A DNA stretch of 64,000 nt from Theobroma cacao. Taxonomy: Eukaryota; Streptophyta; Magnoliopsida; Malvales; Malvaceae. Under the pieces are notes generated by a model that made no database searches, was not told where the DNA came from, and was given only the letters and a program-made list of their open reading frames with translations. This document shows positions 13,225 to 27,003 of the stretch, in pieces; position 1 is the first letter of the stretch; each line of letters starts with the position of its first letter. The position numbers and the translations under genes were made by a program. Location: assembly GCF_000208745.1 (NCBI RefSeq), contig NC_030851.1:32243834-32307833 (forward strand). Direction: 5' to 3'.

Positions 13225-14041
13225 GTAGTTCAAATTCATCTGCAATGTGTTGCATCAGTATTTTATATGGAAAATTGCCCAACATCAGTAGTGGTGTTTC
13301 CATTTTAACTCTTGAAAGATCCATCTATTACTTCAAAACATTTGTATCACTTCTGTAATTCCAGTTTAGCGTTAGTCAAGCACGTTTGATCAATGATAAG
13401 AAGAGGACTGGCATCTTCAAACTAATTTGTTATGTTTGGATCTGAGCAGTCTTTTACCATCTCCTTTCTTCCTCTAGCGCTTCCAGCGAGTAATAATGGT
13501 AAGTCTCTTGTTCAAGTTATAATAATTTTGTAGTAATTAGGGTTTGGACAAAAATGCTCGAGGAATTCCCATGGCATGAAGTAGCAATTCAATGGAACCC
13601 ACTTAGTCGCACTGATAAACTAACTAAACCATTTACTATATCATGAAGTCAATTGAACTGGAAGCATAAGCAATAAATTATGTTGGACAACAAATCCTCC
13701 AAAGTTCATATAGCATAGTGGAAGTCTTACCAGAACTGAAATGGAATGCGAACATCCAGGTGAAAAGTAAATCCAAATTCAGAAGAAACTAAATGATTTT
13801 ATTAGACAAAAAGGTTACGTATATTGTACATGTATTCTACGGGGAGGTGTAACACGATCTTGTCTAATTGTGAATTATGTAACTCTCTTTATTGTTCTCC
13901 ATATCGCTTTCCATATAAATTATTTGCCCTGCAATGGTATCAACTATGTTACAAAGGTTCTGCAAGTTTAAATTTTTTGACTTGCATGGGTGCCTATAGT
14001 CTTCCACAATAATCAGTTGGTCCTCTATGCTGTATCTAATG
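13225..14041. other. Convergent 3' region between DUF220 and pantothenate kinase genes
   Basis: About 800 bp separating two stop codons on opposite strands, so it presumably holds both 3' UTRs and their polyadenylation sites. Short open frames at 13824-14012 (+) and 13864-14094 (-) look like non-coding chance frames or overlap the kinase's last exon. Nothing else was recognised. Confidence 0.5.
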
Positions 14042-17000
14042 CTAAGTTCCGTATACACTACACTCAATACTATCATCATTCTGATTCGAGTCACTGTTTA
14101 GTGAGCAATAAATCTTATCCCCAGCAGAGGATACGCTGATAGGGAACCTTTGCACTATTTTATGGACCATTAAGCCATCAAGACTTTGCTTCTCATAGCT
14201 CATGAATGCACCCAGGGCCCCAAGAAAACCTTCATGCCGCAAAAACATTGCTTTAGCCTCACCTTTGGACCTGTAGCGTGCATTTCAGGGAAGGGCAAGA
14301 TCAATTAATTGAAAGTCATGGAGGATAGATAAACATTACACTGAGGCGACTTTTAGGCAGCTGGACCTGAAGTCTATGGATAGAATTATGCAGCATGTAG
14401 CAAGAGAAATAAGATGGCCAGCTCAAGAACTTATTTCACTTTTTAGTCCCACTTTCTATCACAAATTATTGAATGTAATTTCATGCAGAGGATCATTGTT
14501 AGGATCAAGGAAGTAACTTTTTTTCCTTCTTTTTGTCATTGTAACAACTAACTTTCCAAGATAAGCTTTCGCATTTTAATTTTCAGTAAAGATTTGAATT
14601 AAAGGATGAATTGAACTTGACAAAATGCAGTCATTCAGCAATCAGAACTAACATATAAATGTGCTTGATGAGTGCAAATGAGGAATTAACACCCTAATAG
14701 TTACCAGAAATGAACAGCAACTGAAATGGTGTCCATGGTATAGGCATGACCCCGGATGAAAAATCCGGCAAAAAATATCCGCTTAAGCCCAAATCGAAGT
14801 GCATTCAAGTAAGAGATCTGGGAAAAAAACAAAAAAGAAAAAGAAGGAAAATGAGGCCAACAGATCAACTATTAGTATTAATTATAAGCCACAAGATCTC
14901 TTTTGCTTTAATTTCCTTAAACATGATTCATATAAGGTACTAACATCAGAGAAATCAAGTAAACAAAGTTTCAATGCAACGAAGAAAATATAATCCTGAG
15001 GACCTAAAAGCTAGTCCTGACAAAAAATGTCCACAAAATGGATACCTAAAGGATTAATTGTACCCATGAATAAAGTAAATTGACAAAGCATAACCATATA
15101 AATCAATTAGGCAAAACAAGAGTCTAGAATTCTGATCCCAAAAAGGTTGCTAACACTTGGAAAGATAGTACAAACCAGGTTGTAAAAGAAAGAAAAGGCA
15201 TACTGACTGACCAAGCATGAGAAGCAATCTCTATCAACATAGAGGCCAAAAGCCCCGATACAATGCCAGGTTGATCCAAAGTTTTCCATTTACTAAGCGA
15301 GCATTCAAGGTTATCAATGATTCATGCTGAACATCTGATTTACCATATGCCAGAAAACTATCATATAGCAACTAACCTGACCAATATTATTTGAAATCAT
15401 TCGTAAAAGGGAGCGGGAGATGTCTTCAGGTTTGTATTCTTCCAGCTCTTTATTATCAGAAATGGCCTTGCCAAAACTGGAAGCAATAGTTGTAGCAGAG
15501 AGACCAACCTATCATTATAAAAACAGTTGTGATGCAGTTTATTGTTATATGTCAGAAAATCAAATACAGAAATTTGCAGACCTTTGTTATGTCAAATCAA
15601 ATTAAGGTCTGGTTATAAGAACTCCAAGATACATACATCAACATGGAGAAAGTGAAGTTCTCGTAATCTAAGTTAGGATAAAGACATCTCTGTACCTTTG
15701 CATAATCTGTTCCACCATAGATATCACCAACAAGCATATCTATAACTCTATTATTTCCCTGATGACTTAGCTCCAGCAACTCATCAAAACTGAGACAGAA
15801 AACACATTGGTTTATGTACAATGAAACACTATATTATAGGCTAAAGATTAGAATAGTTAATCAGAAAAACATAATTACTTCTTGCACTTTGTCAAAAGCC
15901 TTCCCAAACCCCAAAAGGTGCCACCTCCAAGGTTAGTTCCACTAACTCGCTCAAACTTACCATCTCCATCCACCTATACACCCAAAAGACTGACAATCAA
16001 TTATAATTATTAAAAGCCTTAGATATTACCAAAGTAAGAGAGGAATACCTTTATCATGCTAACACCAGATCCGATGTTAACAAGAAGATAAGGATACAAA
16101 TCATTATGATCAATCTGAACAAATTCCTTCTGACCATCCAAGTATGTAAAAGCTTCTTGGTGGACTGCCTACTCAAAGAACAATCAGAATGCCAGTAGAT
16201 AGTGAGTAGTCAACCAGAAAAAAAAACAGAAGCTACACACAAACCCCTACATAACATGTGACAAATATGTAAAATATTTTATCAGCAGCCATGCATATTT
16301 TGTATTGGTAAATATATTCCTTCCCCCCTAGAAGAGAAATATAACTACGGGCAAGTTCAAGCTAACTTTCAGAGAATATCATGACCATGAGTAATAAAAT
16401 AAATACCAAAAATTTCTGGGTACAAAAAACACTCCGTTTCATTTTCACAAATGATGAGATGAGTCCATTCTGTAAATTTAGAGATCTAAGAAGAAAAAGA
16501 AAAGGCAAGAAGAAACTTCAAAGTCATTTCAGAATATAACTCGCCAAGACTCCACAAAGAGTCAGACCTCATTACAAAACCAACTAGAATAGTCTCATAG
16601 CTCTCTATATATTTAAAAAGAGAGGAAGATAATAAAAGACCTCTGCCATCAAATAGACAATGGAACACCTGATGCTTTCTCCAAAATTTGCAATAGCAAT
16701 CTGGAACAGAAAATTGAATGGAATGTATGCCATGCAATGAAATTCTTAACAGCTACCACTGCTCATTTTGTAACTTGATTTCTTAAACTCAGTTCAGATA
16801 TCCACTTAGATGCCCTATGTTTCAGAATATTTGCTAGAAACAGCCATCGGATTTCCACTAAGGAAAAAAATTTAAAGCTTGTTCTTTGTCGGTTATTTAT
16901 ATCGCATAATTTGCAGCTCCTGTTCTCATTAGTTTAGGATTTTAACTTTTCTAATTTTGAAATGATGTATTTCCTATCATTTTACAGGTGCAGAAGTACT

Positions 17001-19367
17001 GATATCTATCCATTGTTTCACTCACACATAAGCTGCCATAGATCAGATTTTTAATAGTTAACCAGTTAGACATGCAGTTGAATGTGATAGATTATCTAAG
17101 GGCATGGCTCATAATGTGTCAAATTCTACGTTTCCATCATAAGATATTCTGTGTCATTGAACATATCATAATCAGGACAGGAAGCCAAAATGAATTCAAA
17201 TATATGTAACAATCATGCATAAATTTCCACAAAGAGAAAAGAAAGCGAAAAGGGAAAATGCATGAGCACACACACATATTCCTCAGGACAACAGAAAAGA
17301 TTGGCTTCAAGATAGTTGGAGGGAAAAGACTACTTATCTTACAAGAAGAATTATGAATGACTCCAATTTGTACATACCAACATACATTTATAAAGTATTA
17401 GAATCCCACCTTAAGCAAAAAATTTGCACCAGTCACAAGGCAGTCCATCTCATCTTCCTTGTCAAGACTAATTTCAAGCTTTTCTTTGAAAAGGTCGGCA
17501 AACTTGTAAGCACCGCCTCCTGTTGCCTGCAAACAGGTATTAACTATATAAGATATCTTTATACTACAAAACATCCTACAAAATATGACTGAAAAAGCAG
17601 TGAGAGAGGTAATTGCTCACAAAAGTAAATAGTTATAGCATTGAAACAAGCAGTCATAAATAGAAAAGAAGAAAAAAAAAAGAATAGAACATCGGCTATT
17701 AAATTAGTTAATTTAGTTTATCAATTAATACGAATGGCTAGCTCCTACCTAGTCTCTAAAAATAATTAAAATTATTCCAAAACCATAGAAATACTAATGT
17801 ACAACAACAAATCTTACCTTAATAAAGATTTTGTCACTGGAAGGAGCAGTGTGATCATGGAAACCTGAATTCACGTTTATTAATAAGAAAATAAGCTGAA
17901 GCACTGCCAGAATAAAATATACTTGTAAAGCATATTCAAGAATAATGACCTCAAATGAGCAATTGCAACAATGGCTAATCGGGCCAGATGCCTTTCCTAA
18001 GTACCAACCATTAAGAGCAAATAATTTCCAGTAACATAATGATCTTTTATTAATAAAAAAAAAGGATAGGATTTTTTCCCTAAATCACATGATCCTAATA
18101 CACAAGTAGGAATACCATGGAAATATAAAATACAACGTTTCTAAGCAAAGAAATATGATTTCAAAATTCACTGTTAGAACCTAGGGAAGAAAAGCCAGTG
18201 CACCTTTTTGTCAGGAGTAATATATTGCCAGTCATGTCTATTTGCTCTAGAACCCTTAAGCAAATCAAAATGCTTACCAATGATAGGGATGGATGTTGAG
18301 AATCTAATCACCAACCATCTTTTGCATTTTGTAGTTAACTACATGTAGTAGCCAATAAAAAAGGAGATCCTAGCACTTATCTAAACAGTGCATAATGCTA
18401 AAATATCAGCTAGGCTAGGCTCATGAACGATTCAAAGCTGGACCAAATATATAAGTTGAATAACCTTTACATTGCTAATTGAGCTTGAATCAAGACTAAA
18501 ACTAAGCATTTCAATCTTTACATGAAGTCAAATAAAATCTTGAGATCCCTATTATTCACCCAAAGACCGCCAAAAGTTAATGATATTCCAAGAGTACTCT
18601 GTCGAAGGAATAATCATTACAACAATTGAAACGTACCGCCGAGAAGAAGTTTTTTGGAACGAATGAACTCCAAGCAATCATTTATCTTGCTAGTTTCAAA
18701 CTTTGCAAAATGAAGTCTTCCTTCAAGAACAGGTTGACTGGTATCACTTTGCGAAACACCAAGACTCTCATTTCGAGACTTTTGCTGATCATCGTCTCTA
18801 CGACTATGGTTATTTCTCGAGAAATATACCAATTTGATTAAAGAACCTGTCAACCAACATATATGATTGTAATACGTGTTATCTCAGAAATTGAAGTAAG
18901 GACATTAATATAAATATTTCACACTTTTTCTTTGGGTACATAAAGGATTCGAATCTTAGACATCAAAATTTCTTAATTTATAACCGTCAGGCCAAGTCGT
19001 TGTATAAATGTTTCAGCCAGTTAACTAAAAGACTAATAATTCCTAACAAAGAATTAGGAAAAAAAAGACACTAACTAATTAACTAATAGATAAGCTAAGG
19101 TAGGGAGGCGAAGTAGCTTTGAAGACGTACAAGAGTTGCCGAAATCAGCAAATCAAAAACCAAGAAAAACCTCGATAAAATTCAACATAGTAAATACGAA
19201 GATTTCAAATTGGGTGACAAATTGCCCCAAAACAGAAACAGGGGAAACTCGAGACAATCCAAAGATCAAAGGATACAAAACAAACCTCCAATGTCGAGAG
19301 CCAAATGAGATATTTGACTTCCGGGTTCGGAATTTTGTTGGTTTGAAACATCGGCGAGGAGATCCAT
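14042..19367 (-). CDS. PANK1: Type II pantothenate kinase (10 exons, 412 aa)
   Basis: Minus-strand exons are 19367-19286, 18846-18637, 17864-17818, 17526-17410, 16168-16049, 15973-15879, 15789-15696, 15508-15377, 14817-14705 and 14270-14042. All are GT-AG and the frame is continuous. The enzyme phosphorylates pantothenate (vitamin B5) with ATP, the first and controlling step of coenzyme A synthesis. Diagnostic segments are the N-terminal phosphate-binding [16 protein letters not shown] (from residue 22), [23 protein letters not shown], the glycine-rich [16 protein letters not shown], and [19 protein letters not shown]. The sequence is the eukaryotic PanK fold. Its length matches the short plant isoform (Arabidopsis PANK1, about 380 aa), not the long isoform fused to a DUF89 domain. 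The C-terminus carries a serine/asparagine-rich extension. An in-frame upstream ATG at 19448 would add 27 residues including an asparagine run; I chose 19367 because it sits closest to the conserved core. Confidence 0.95.
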
Positions 19368-19448
19368 ATTTTTATTATTATTATTATTTCTTGGAGTGTT
19401 TGATTTTGAAGAGGGGTCTATGAAAATTCTGAGCTTAAAGGCAGGCAC

Positions 19449-20852
19449 GCCTTAAAGAAATAGGCAGGTTTGCAGTCTCTGGCTTCAAGCGAGGGGATTT
19501 GGTGGGATTTAACCCAGATGAGACCGCAACTTTTATTGTCTCTTATGTCAACTGAAACGCAATTATTATTCCAGTAGTGGTGTTGAAGAAAATATAAAAT
19601 AAATAAATCATAAAGTTGGAATATAATGTGTCCTGTCAGTCAAATGTGTTACCTTTGACCTTCAATCTGTACCCATGAGGCAGTCCTTCACACCAACTTC
19701 CTTTAACAGAACTGCCGCCTATTCTTTTTCCCCATTTATTTATTTTTTATTTATTTTTAAGTTCTGACAATCACGCTCTACTCTTTTTAAAATCAATTTT
19801 TATCCTAATATTTCACTTTTCCTTAATAATTATAAGCTTGTCATCCTATAGGCTCGACCTAGTGTCGTGGTGATCTTATTTATTATTTTAAATTAAATGA
19901 TAAAAATGTAAATTCAAAAAGATTTACAAACATTAAATGCGTGAAGAGTTAATGGTCGGATTTGAATTTGTGATTGAAAGTTATCACCACTTACATGTTG
20001 AAAAAAATTACGGGGGACATAATGTTTGGATAAAACACGACTTTGGAAAAAAAAATCAGATAATATGTAGTTTTTAATAAGAGTTTTTTTGTTTTTGTTA
20101 TTTATAAATTAATGCATTTAAGCATTTAGTTCAATTGTATGTACATATGTTTTTCTATTTAAAGATTGAGATGTTATTAAAACTATAATTATCAAAATTA
20201 ATAAGATTTTAAATGAAATAGCGTTAAAAGGTCTAATAGAGAGCAAAAAGGTGTGCACATATTTTAATGTCACTCTCTTATAGTATGTCATAACCTATCA
20301 TAACAAAAAAATGGTTATCACTCATTAGAAGGTAAAATAAAACATGTTTAATCTCTTAATTATCACTTCTATTTTTCTTTACACAACCTTCATGCTACAA
20401 TATTGTGGTACCTCTCTCGTTGTATACATTGAACAACGAAAATACATGCATTGTGCAATGATGCCTTTAGTTTTCATTTTCTTTTCTTCTTTAAATTACT
20501 ACTTAAGGAAAAAATTGCATTCATATTCAAAAGTGCTTACAACTCATTTCTCGTGCAATGAATCGAAATTCATTTATATGTAAAGTGTCAATAGTTGGAG
20601 TCAAGTAAGTTGATATGTCTAAAATCTAAACTCGAATTCGCTTAACTTTCTTTATTTAAGTCAATTTAAATTAAATTTATTATTAAATTTTGTATTTATT
20701 ATAATATTTTAAAATTAAATAAAAATATTTTATCAATAATAATATTTTGGGTTGGGATGAGTCAAATCTAAACCTAAAAATTTTATTTTAAACTTTGGCT
20801 TGAGTCTTGAATTAGGTCCATAGACTTGACAAATCATCTTTCGGTGGATAAA
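19449..20852. other. Intergenic DNA upstream of the pantothenate kinase gene
   Basis: About 1.4 kb, AT-rich, between the kinase 5' end and the copia element. It should contain the kinase promoter on the minus strand, but no convincing TATA box was found. The 79-codon frame at 20344-20583 has no recognisable motif. Confidence 0.45.
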
Positions 20853-21664
20853 TGTTGGTGTATTTTTAAAATAAAAAATTATCCCACATAATGAAAAGCT
20901 ATCTTAACTTAAAGGTTATGTCACATAGAGCAATATAGTGTAACTATTAGATTGTAGGTAGGTTTTTCATGTAAATGGTTATGTATCTTGGTAAAATGAC
21001 ATATTGGAAAAACGCTTCCAAACTCAAAGTTATGAGACAATTGGACAAACACTACAGCTCAAAAGTTTGGATATAAAAAGTAATATTTTCATATTGCAAC
21101 TCAAAGATGATATCTTATAGAACGAATGGTTGTCCTTTCATAAAGTGATTATTAAAATAATATATTTATCCAAGACTTGTGTTTTACAAAATGTAAAAAA
21201 GATATTGAAAACAAAAAGGTGTCTTGATTAAAGGGTTGTGTCATTGAAGAAGAGACACTTAAAAGCCTATATAAAGGACTTGTTGTTAACCATTTTGACA
21301 CATCAAAAATAAAAATAAAATAAGAACAAAAGAAATGTTGTGTTCTAAAAATTAACATAAACACTTAAGTTCCTATCAACTACAAAGGTGTCCAAATTTC
21401 TTATAATTTACTTGCTGTAAAAAATAAGCTCTAAGGCCGAATAACTTTGAAAAACCTCGAGTGTATCTATCGATTTACTTTCGTAAAGTGTAAGATGAAG
21501 TTAGACGTTGGCTTCATCGTATCCCTAAGGCTATTCGCATTATTCCCCTTTGCATATCTAGTGGCGGGGACGAAATAAGTCTTAAAGTAACGTCTATTGA
21601 AAGGCTCGCCTTGAAGTCAATTTGCCGTTCTTTGAATTCCATCTAAACCTCATGTGCACTAATA
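20853..21664 (+). repeat. 5' LTR of the copia element
   Basis: It begins TGTTGGTGTATT and ends TGCACTAATA, a mutated form of the terminal TGCACCAACA seen in the 3' LTR. Shared landmarks with the 3' LTR are 'gttatgagacaattgga', 'gcctatataaa' (21269-21279, a TATA-like promoter), 'acacttaagtt' and 'ggggacgaaataagtctta'. Its length (812 bp) differs from the 3' LTR (829 bp) through small indels. Confidence 0.9.
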
Positions 21665-21700
21665 ATTTTAAGACTTATTTTCACGGTGTTGGAATTCAAA

Positions 21701-24700
21701 ATGGCTTCACTTAAAGAGATGGCTACCAACATTGTCAAGTTGGATGGCTTTGAAGGAGGAAACTTTATTCGATGGTAGAAAAAGATGCGCTTCCTCCTTA
21801 CAACTCTCAATGTCGCTTATGTTCTAAAAACACCAAGACCAGATGAAGAAGGTGATGAAAAATCTATGAATCAAACTCATTTACAGTAAAAATGGGATAA
21901 TGATGATTATATATGCATGGGACACATTTTAAATGAAATGTCGGATGCATTGTTCGATGCATACCAAAATGAAGCTAGTGCAAAACAACTTTGGGACAAA
22001 TTAGAAGCAAGATACATAGTCGAAGATGTAAGTAATAAGAAATTTTTGGTTAGTCATTTCAATAACTACAAAATGGTAGATAATCGTTCTGTAATGGAGC
22101 AATTACTTGAACTTGAACACATTCTAAATAGCTTTAAGCAATATAGTCTTAAAATGAATAAAGCTATTGTGGTATCTTCTATAATTGATAAGCTTCCCTC
22201 TTCATGGAGAGACACTAAGAAAACTCTAAAACATAAGAACAAGTAAATGTCTCTTGAAGACCTTAGTAATCATCTTCAAATAGAAGAAAATTATAGTAAA
22301 CAATAAGAAGTCAAGCAAGATGAAAAAGAAAATGATTCTAATGAAAAGAATCTTGAGACTTCAAAAGTCCATGTGATGGAATACAAACCATCATATAAGT
22401 CGGTTTTATGCAACAAAAGAAAATATTCCATTGGTATGAATGACCTAAGTCATAAGATCAAAAGGAATAAAAAGGGGCCATGTTTTCATTGTAACAAACG
22501 TAGACACTTCAAGGTGAAATGTAAACTTTTGAAAAATAAAACACAAGGTATGAACAACAATAAGTTTATGGCTATGGTTTCCAAGGTCAATCTTCTCTAA
22601 GATGATGGAGCATGGTGGATTAATACTAATGCAACTAATCATGTATTTAAAGAGAAGAGGTTTTTCAAGACTTTAGAAGCAGTTAATGATGGAACCGTGC
22701 TAGACATGGAAAATTCCTCCACTACACAAGTGAAAGGAAAAGGCATTGTGGAACTCATGTTTACTTTTGAAAAAATACTTGTATAAAACAATGTATATTA
22801 TGTATCTGAAGTTAAAAAGAATCATGTGTCAAGTGGTTTGTTGAATAAGTATGGCTTCAAATTAGTATATAAAGCGAATAAGTTCGTCTTTACAAAAAGT
22901 GGACAATATGTAATAAGTGGATGCATATGTGAAAGTATGTTCAAGCTTAATATTAATAAAAGTGCTACTAGTTCTACTTATATTAATGACTCCTTTAATG
23001 TTCATGATAGTAAAGCAACATTGTCTAATTTATGGCATAATAGATTAGTCATGTTCATTATAGAAGAACGCTAGATATGGCTAAACTAAAGTTGATACCT
23101 AATGTTGATGGAAATAATGATATGTGCAAGACATGCATGGTTACTAAAATCACAAGAAGCTCATTTCCTAAGGTAGGAAGAAACTCCAAATTACTTGCAT
23201 TAATACATTCCGATGTTTATGATTTGCATAGCACTCCATCTATTAGTGGAAAGAAATATTTTATAATATTTATAGATGACTTCTCTAGATATTGCTATAT
23301 TTACTTATTGTATGCTAAAAATGAAGTAATTGAGAAATTTAAAATCTATAAAAATAAAATTGAATTGCATTGTAAATTGCTTATCAAATGTTTATGAAGT
23401 GATAGGGGAGGTGAATATTATGATCTCAAATATTTCGAGTCCACTACTATAACTCATGAGATTACTACTCCATACACATAGAAACAAAATGGTGTAGCGG
23501 AATGTAAGAATCGAGTTCTTACGAAAATGGTCAATACTTTGCTTTCTAATTCAGGTTTTAGAAAAGGATTTTAGGGCGAAACCTTATTAACGACTTGCCA
23601 TATACTAAATAGAATCACAAGCAAAAGGAGTAAACTACTCCTTATGAGCTATGAAAAGGCAGAAAGGCAAACTTCAATTATTTAAGAGTTTGGGGATGTC
23701 GAGCCATAATAAAAGTTTCGGAACGAAAGAAAAGGAAATTGAGTGAAAGAGGAATTGAATGTATATTTGTAGGATATGCTGAACATAGGAAAGCATATTA
23801 TTTCATGGTGATAAAGTTTAATGATTCATATCCTATTAAAACAATCATAGAATCAAGGGACATTATCTTTGATGAAACAAGCTTCAATTCAATTCCAAGA
23901 CTTAAAGAACTAGTAACGGAAAATGATAAACTTTTGAAAAATGGTGAGGAAACTACTAAGCTTCGAAAAAGTAAAAGAATTAAAAAAGTAAAGACATATG
24001 GATCTGATTTTCCTAGATACTTAGTAGAAGGTGCAAGAAAAAAAACATGTGAATAATTACCTTACTGCTTAGAAGATGAAGGTGATCCTTAAGCTTATGA
24101 GGAGGTAATGAAGTCTCAAGATGCTTTATTTTTTAGAGAAGTAATACAAGATGAAACGGACTTGATAATAAGAAACAAAACTTGAAAGTTGGTAGACCTT
24201 TTTTCGGGTTCCAAGCCAATAAGCTATAAATGGATTTTCAAAAAAAAAAATGAAAGTTGATGGAACCATAGATAAATTTAAAGGCAGGCTAGTGGTAAAA
24301 GGCTTTAAATAAAAAAATGGTGTTGATTATTTTGATATATATGCACTGATAGCAAGAATAGCTAAAATTAGAGTGTTTATAGCACATACATCTATACATA
24401 AGATGGTAATTCACCAAATGGATGTTAAAATAACATTTTTAAATGGTGAATTAGATGAAAAGGTGTATATAGAACAACTTGAAGGGTTTGTCTTTCTTGG
24501 CCAAGAAAGGAAAATAAGTAAGCTTGTAAAGTCCTTGTATGGATTAAAACAAGAGCTTAAACAATGGCATCAAAAGTTTAATGAAGTTATGCTAGTTAAT
24601 GGCTACAAGATCAATCAATATGAAAAATATGTCTATAGTAAGTTCCATAATGGTAAAAGTGTCATCATTTATTTATATGTGGATGACATGTTAATCTTTG

Positions 24701-25640
24701 GTACTGATTTAGAACAAATGAAAGACACGAAAAGGTTCTTGTCAAAGAATTTTGACATGAAAGATATATGTGTGACAGATGTTATTCTTGGTATAAGAAT
24801 AATGAGAGAGAATAATGGCCTAACATTGTCACAATCTCATTGCATTGAAAAAATTGTAATGAAGTGTAGTAAATCAGATTGTACGCCAATGTCCACGCTT
24901 TATGATTGTAATCTAAGGCAAGTACCCAACAAAGACAAATCGATAGCACAAAATGAATATGCAAAGGTGATTAGATATCTAATATATGCTATGGTGTGTA
25001 CAAGGTCGAACATTGCTTTTGTGGTTGGGATGCTAAGCCGATTTACAATTAATCCAAGAAAATAACATTGGTATGGTATTCATAGAGTTATAAGGTACTT
25101 AAAAATACAATGAATTATGGTATTTGTTATTCAGGTTTTCCTTCAATTTTTGAAAAGTATACAAATGCTAGTTGGAATTCAAATAGAACAGATCTTACTT
25201 CTACAACTGGTTGAATTTTTATAATTGGTGGGGGTGCTATTTCTTATTGTTCTAAGAAACAATCTTCTTAAATGGACTCCACCATGGTGGTTGAATTTAT
25301 GGCCTTAGAATCTGTCACCCAAGAAATGGAACGGTTGAGGGATTGACTCTATGAAATTTTGTTATGGCTTTAAACCAATGGTACCAATCTTGATACATTG
25401 TGATAATGAAGCAACGATATCAAAGTCATATAATCAAGCATATAATGAGAAAAGTCTAAATATTGGATTTTGACGTAGCATTGTAAGACAAAGAATTAGT
25501 GATGGTATAGTCACTATAAGTTCTGTGAGGTTTTGTGACAATTTAGTGGATCCGTTTACCAAAAGTCTGATAAAAAAAAAACTTAGTGATAAAGACCTTA
25601 AGAGGGATAGGTTTCAAGCTTATCAACTAAATCTCCAATG
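21701..25640 (+). pseudogene. Decayed copia gag-pol reading frame
   Basis: The frame opens with a gag start at 21701 and is interrupted by many stop codons. Recognisable parts in order are: gag with a zinc knuckle of the CX2CX4HX4C form (22481-22522); protease region near 22610-22640, whose active-site triad is altered; integrase (about 23077-23740), with the zinc-binding CKTC segment and the FIDDFSR core; reverse transcriptase (about 24230-25065), with an intact YVDDMLIF catalytic motif; and RNase H (about 25140-25630), with several stops. Many of the stops look like single C-to-T or G-to-A changes, as expected from decay of methylated cytosines. No part is predicted to give a functional polyprotein. 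Confidence 0.92.
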
Positions 25641-26165
25641 GTGGGAGCTCACCTTGACATTTGTGGCTAACTTACAAGTCTTGGGTATCGACCATTATAC
25701 CACATCGATGATTGTAAGTACTAATTTATATTTTCCATCCCAATGTGTATAATGCTTGGTTTTTGTAATGTGTAAGGCAAAGTTGAACAAAAGTTCTTAA
25801 TAGACCCATAACATGTATATGTTGAAGTATTATAATTACAAGGTACTTTCAATGAGGGCTACCTATGCAAGTGGAAGTGTGGCTGTTTCTGGGAGTTAAA
25901 GGCTTGACTCTTACAACACTCATGAATGGATGCAAAACACCAGGTCATAAAACATGTTGGCAAAACTAGATACAAAGTGAGCAATGAAACTTGTGTGTGT
26001 TTAATGGCTCGACTAGTCAAATGAAAAATCGATGGTTCAATGCTTGGTCAAATCACTCAATTTAGACTAGAACCAACCACACTCAAGAAGTGAAGGTTCC
26101 GGTGAGATACCTTCATTTTTACAATAGATTCTCAAAGTTATTGGTATTTGGAAATTTTGAAAATT

Positions 26166-26173
26166 GTGGGAGA
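26166..26173 (+). other. Polypurine tract of the copia element
   Basis: GTGGGAGA, followed by one T, immediately precedes the 3' LTR start. This is the usual position and form of the plus-strand primer of copia elements. Confidence 0.7.
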
Positions 26174-26174
26174 T

Positions 26175-27003
26175 TGTTGGTGTATTTTCAAAATAAAATA
26201 TTGTCTCACATAATGGAAAGCTATTTTAACTCAAATGTTATGTCACATAAAGTAACATAGTATGACTATTGAATTGTAAGTAGGTTTTTCATGTAAATGT
26301 TTATGTTTGTTGGTAAAATTACATATTAGTAAAATACCTTTAAATCTAAAAGTTATGAGACAATTGGAAAAGCACCATATCTTAAAAGTTTGGATATAAA
26401 AAGTTATCTTTTCATATTGTAGCTTAAAGATTATATCTTGTGGAATGAATGGTCGTCCTTTTATAAAGTGATTATTAAAATAATACCTTTATCCAAGAGT
26501 TATGTCTTACAAAATGCAAAAGGTATATTTAAAACAAAGAGATGTCTTGATGAAAGGGTTATGTCTTTGAAGAAGAGACACTTGAAAGCCTATATAAAAT
26601 ACTACTGTGAACCATTTTGACACATCAAAATAAAAACAAAACAAGAGTAGAAAAATCGAGAGTAAGAGAAGTGTTGTGTTCTAAAAATTAATATAAACAC
26701 TTAAGTTCTCATCAACTACAAAAGTGTCCAAATTCCTTATAATCTACTTGCTGTAGAAAATAGGCTTTAAGGCCGAACAACTTTATAAACCTTATTGTGT
26801 ATCTAGCAATCTATTATCATAAAGTGCAATACGAAGTTAAACATTGGCTTTATTGTATCCCTAAGGCAATTCACATTATTCCTTTTTGCATGCTAAATGG
26901 TGGGGACGAAATAAGTCTTAAGGATAGTGTTTATTGAAAGGCTCACCTTGAAGTCAATTTTGCTGGTTCCTTGAATTCCATCTAAACCCCATTTGCACCA
27001 ACA
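26175..27003 (+). repeat. 3' LTR of the copia element
   Basis: It runs from TGTTGGTGTATT to GCACCAACA, 829 bp. It keeps the terminal inverted repeat better than the 5' copy. Compared with the 5' LTR it has many scattered substitutions and small indels, consistent with an old insertion. Confidence 0.92.

Larger units (their letters stand above)
20853..27003 (+). mobile_element. Ty1/copia LTR retrotransposon, complete but inactivated
   Basis: The element is 6,151 bp long. The LTRs begin TGTTGGTGTATTTT, and the 3' LTR ends GCACCAACA, giving the inverted terminal repeat TGTTGGTG/CACCAACA. Flanking 5-bp sequences are ATAAA (20848-20852) and ACAAA (27004-27008), a target-site duplication with one later substitution. 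The internal order is gag, protease, integrase, reverse transcriptase, RNase H, which is the copia (Pseudoviridae-type) order, not the gypsy order. Every domain carries in-frame stop codons or frameshifts, and the LTRs differ from each other at many sites, so the insertion is old and cannot move by itself. A primer-binding site just after the 5' LTR was not recognised. Confidence 0.94.

Noticed and set aside
20344..20583. 79-codon frame between the pantothenate kinase and the copia element
   Set aside because: Hydrophobic AT-driven composition, no motif and no neighbouring exon candidates.
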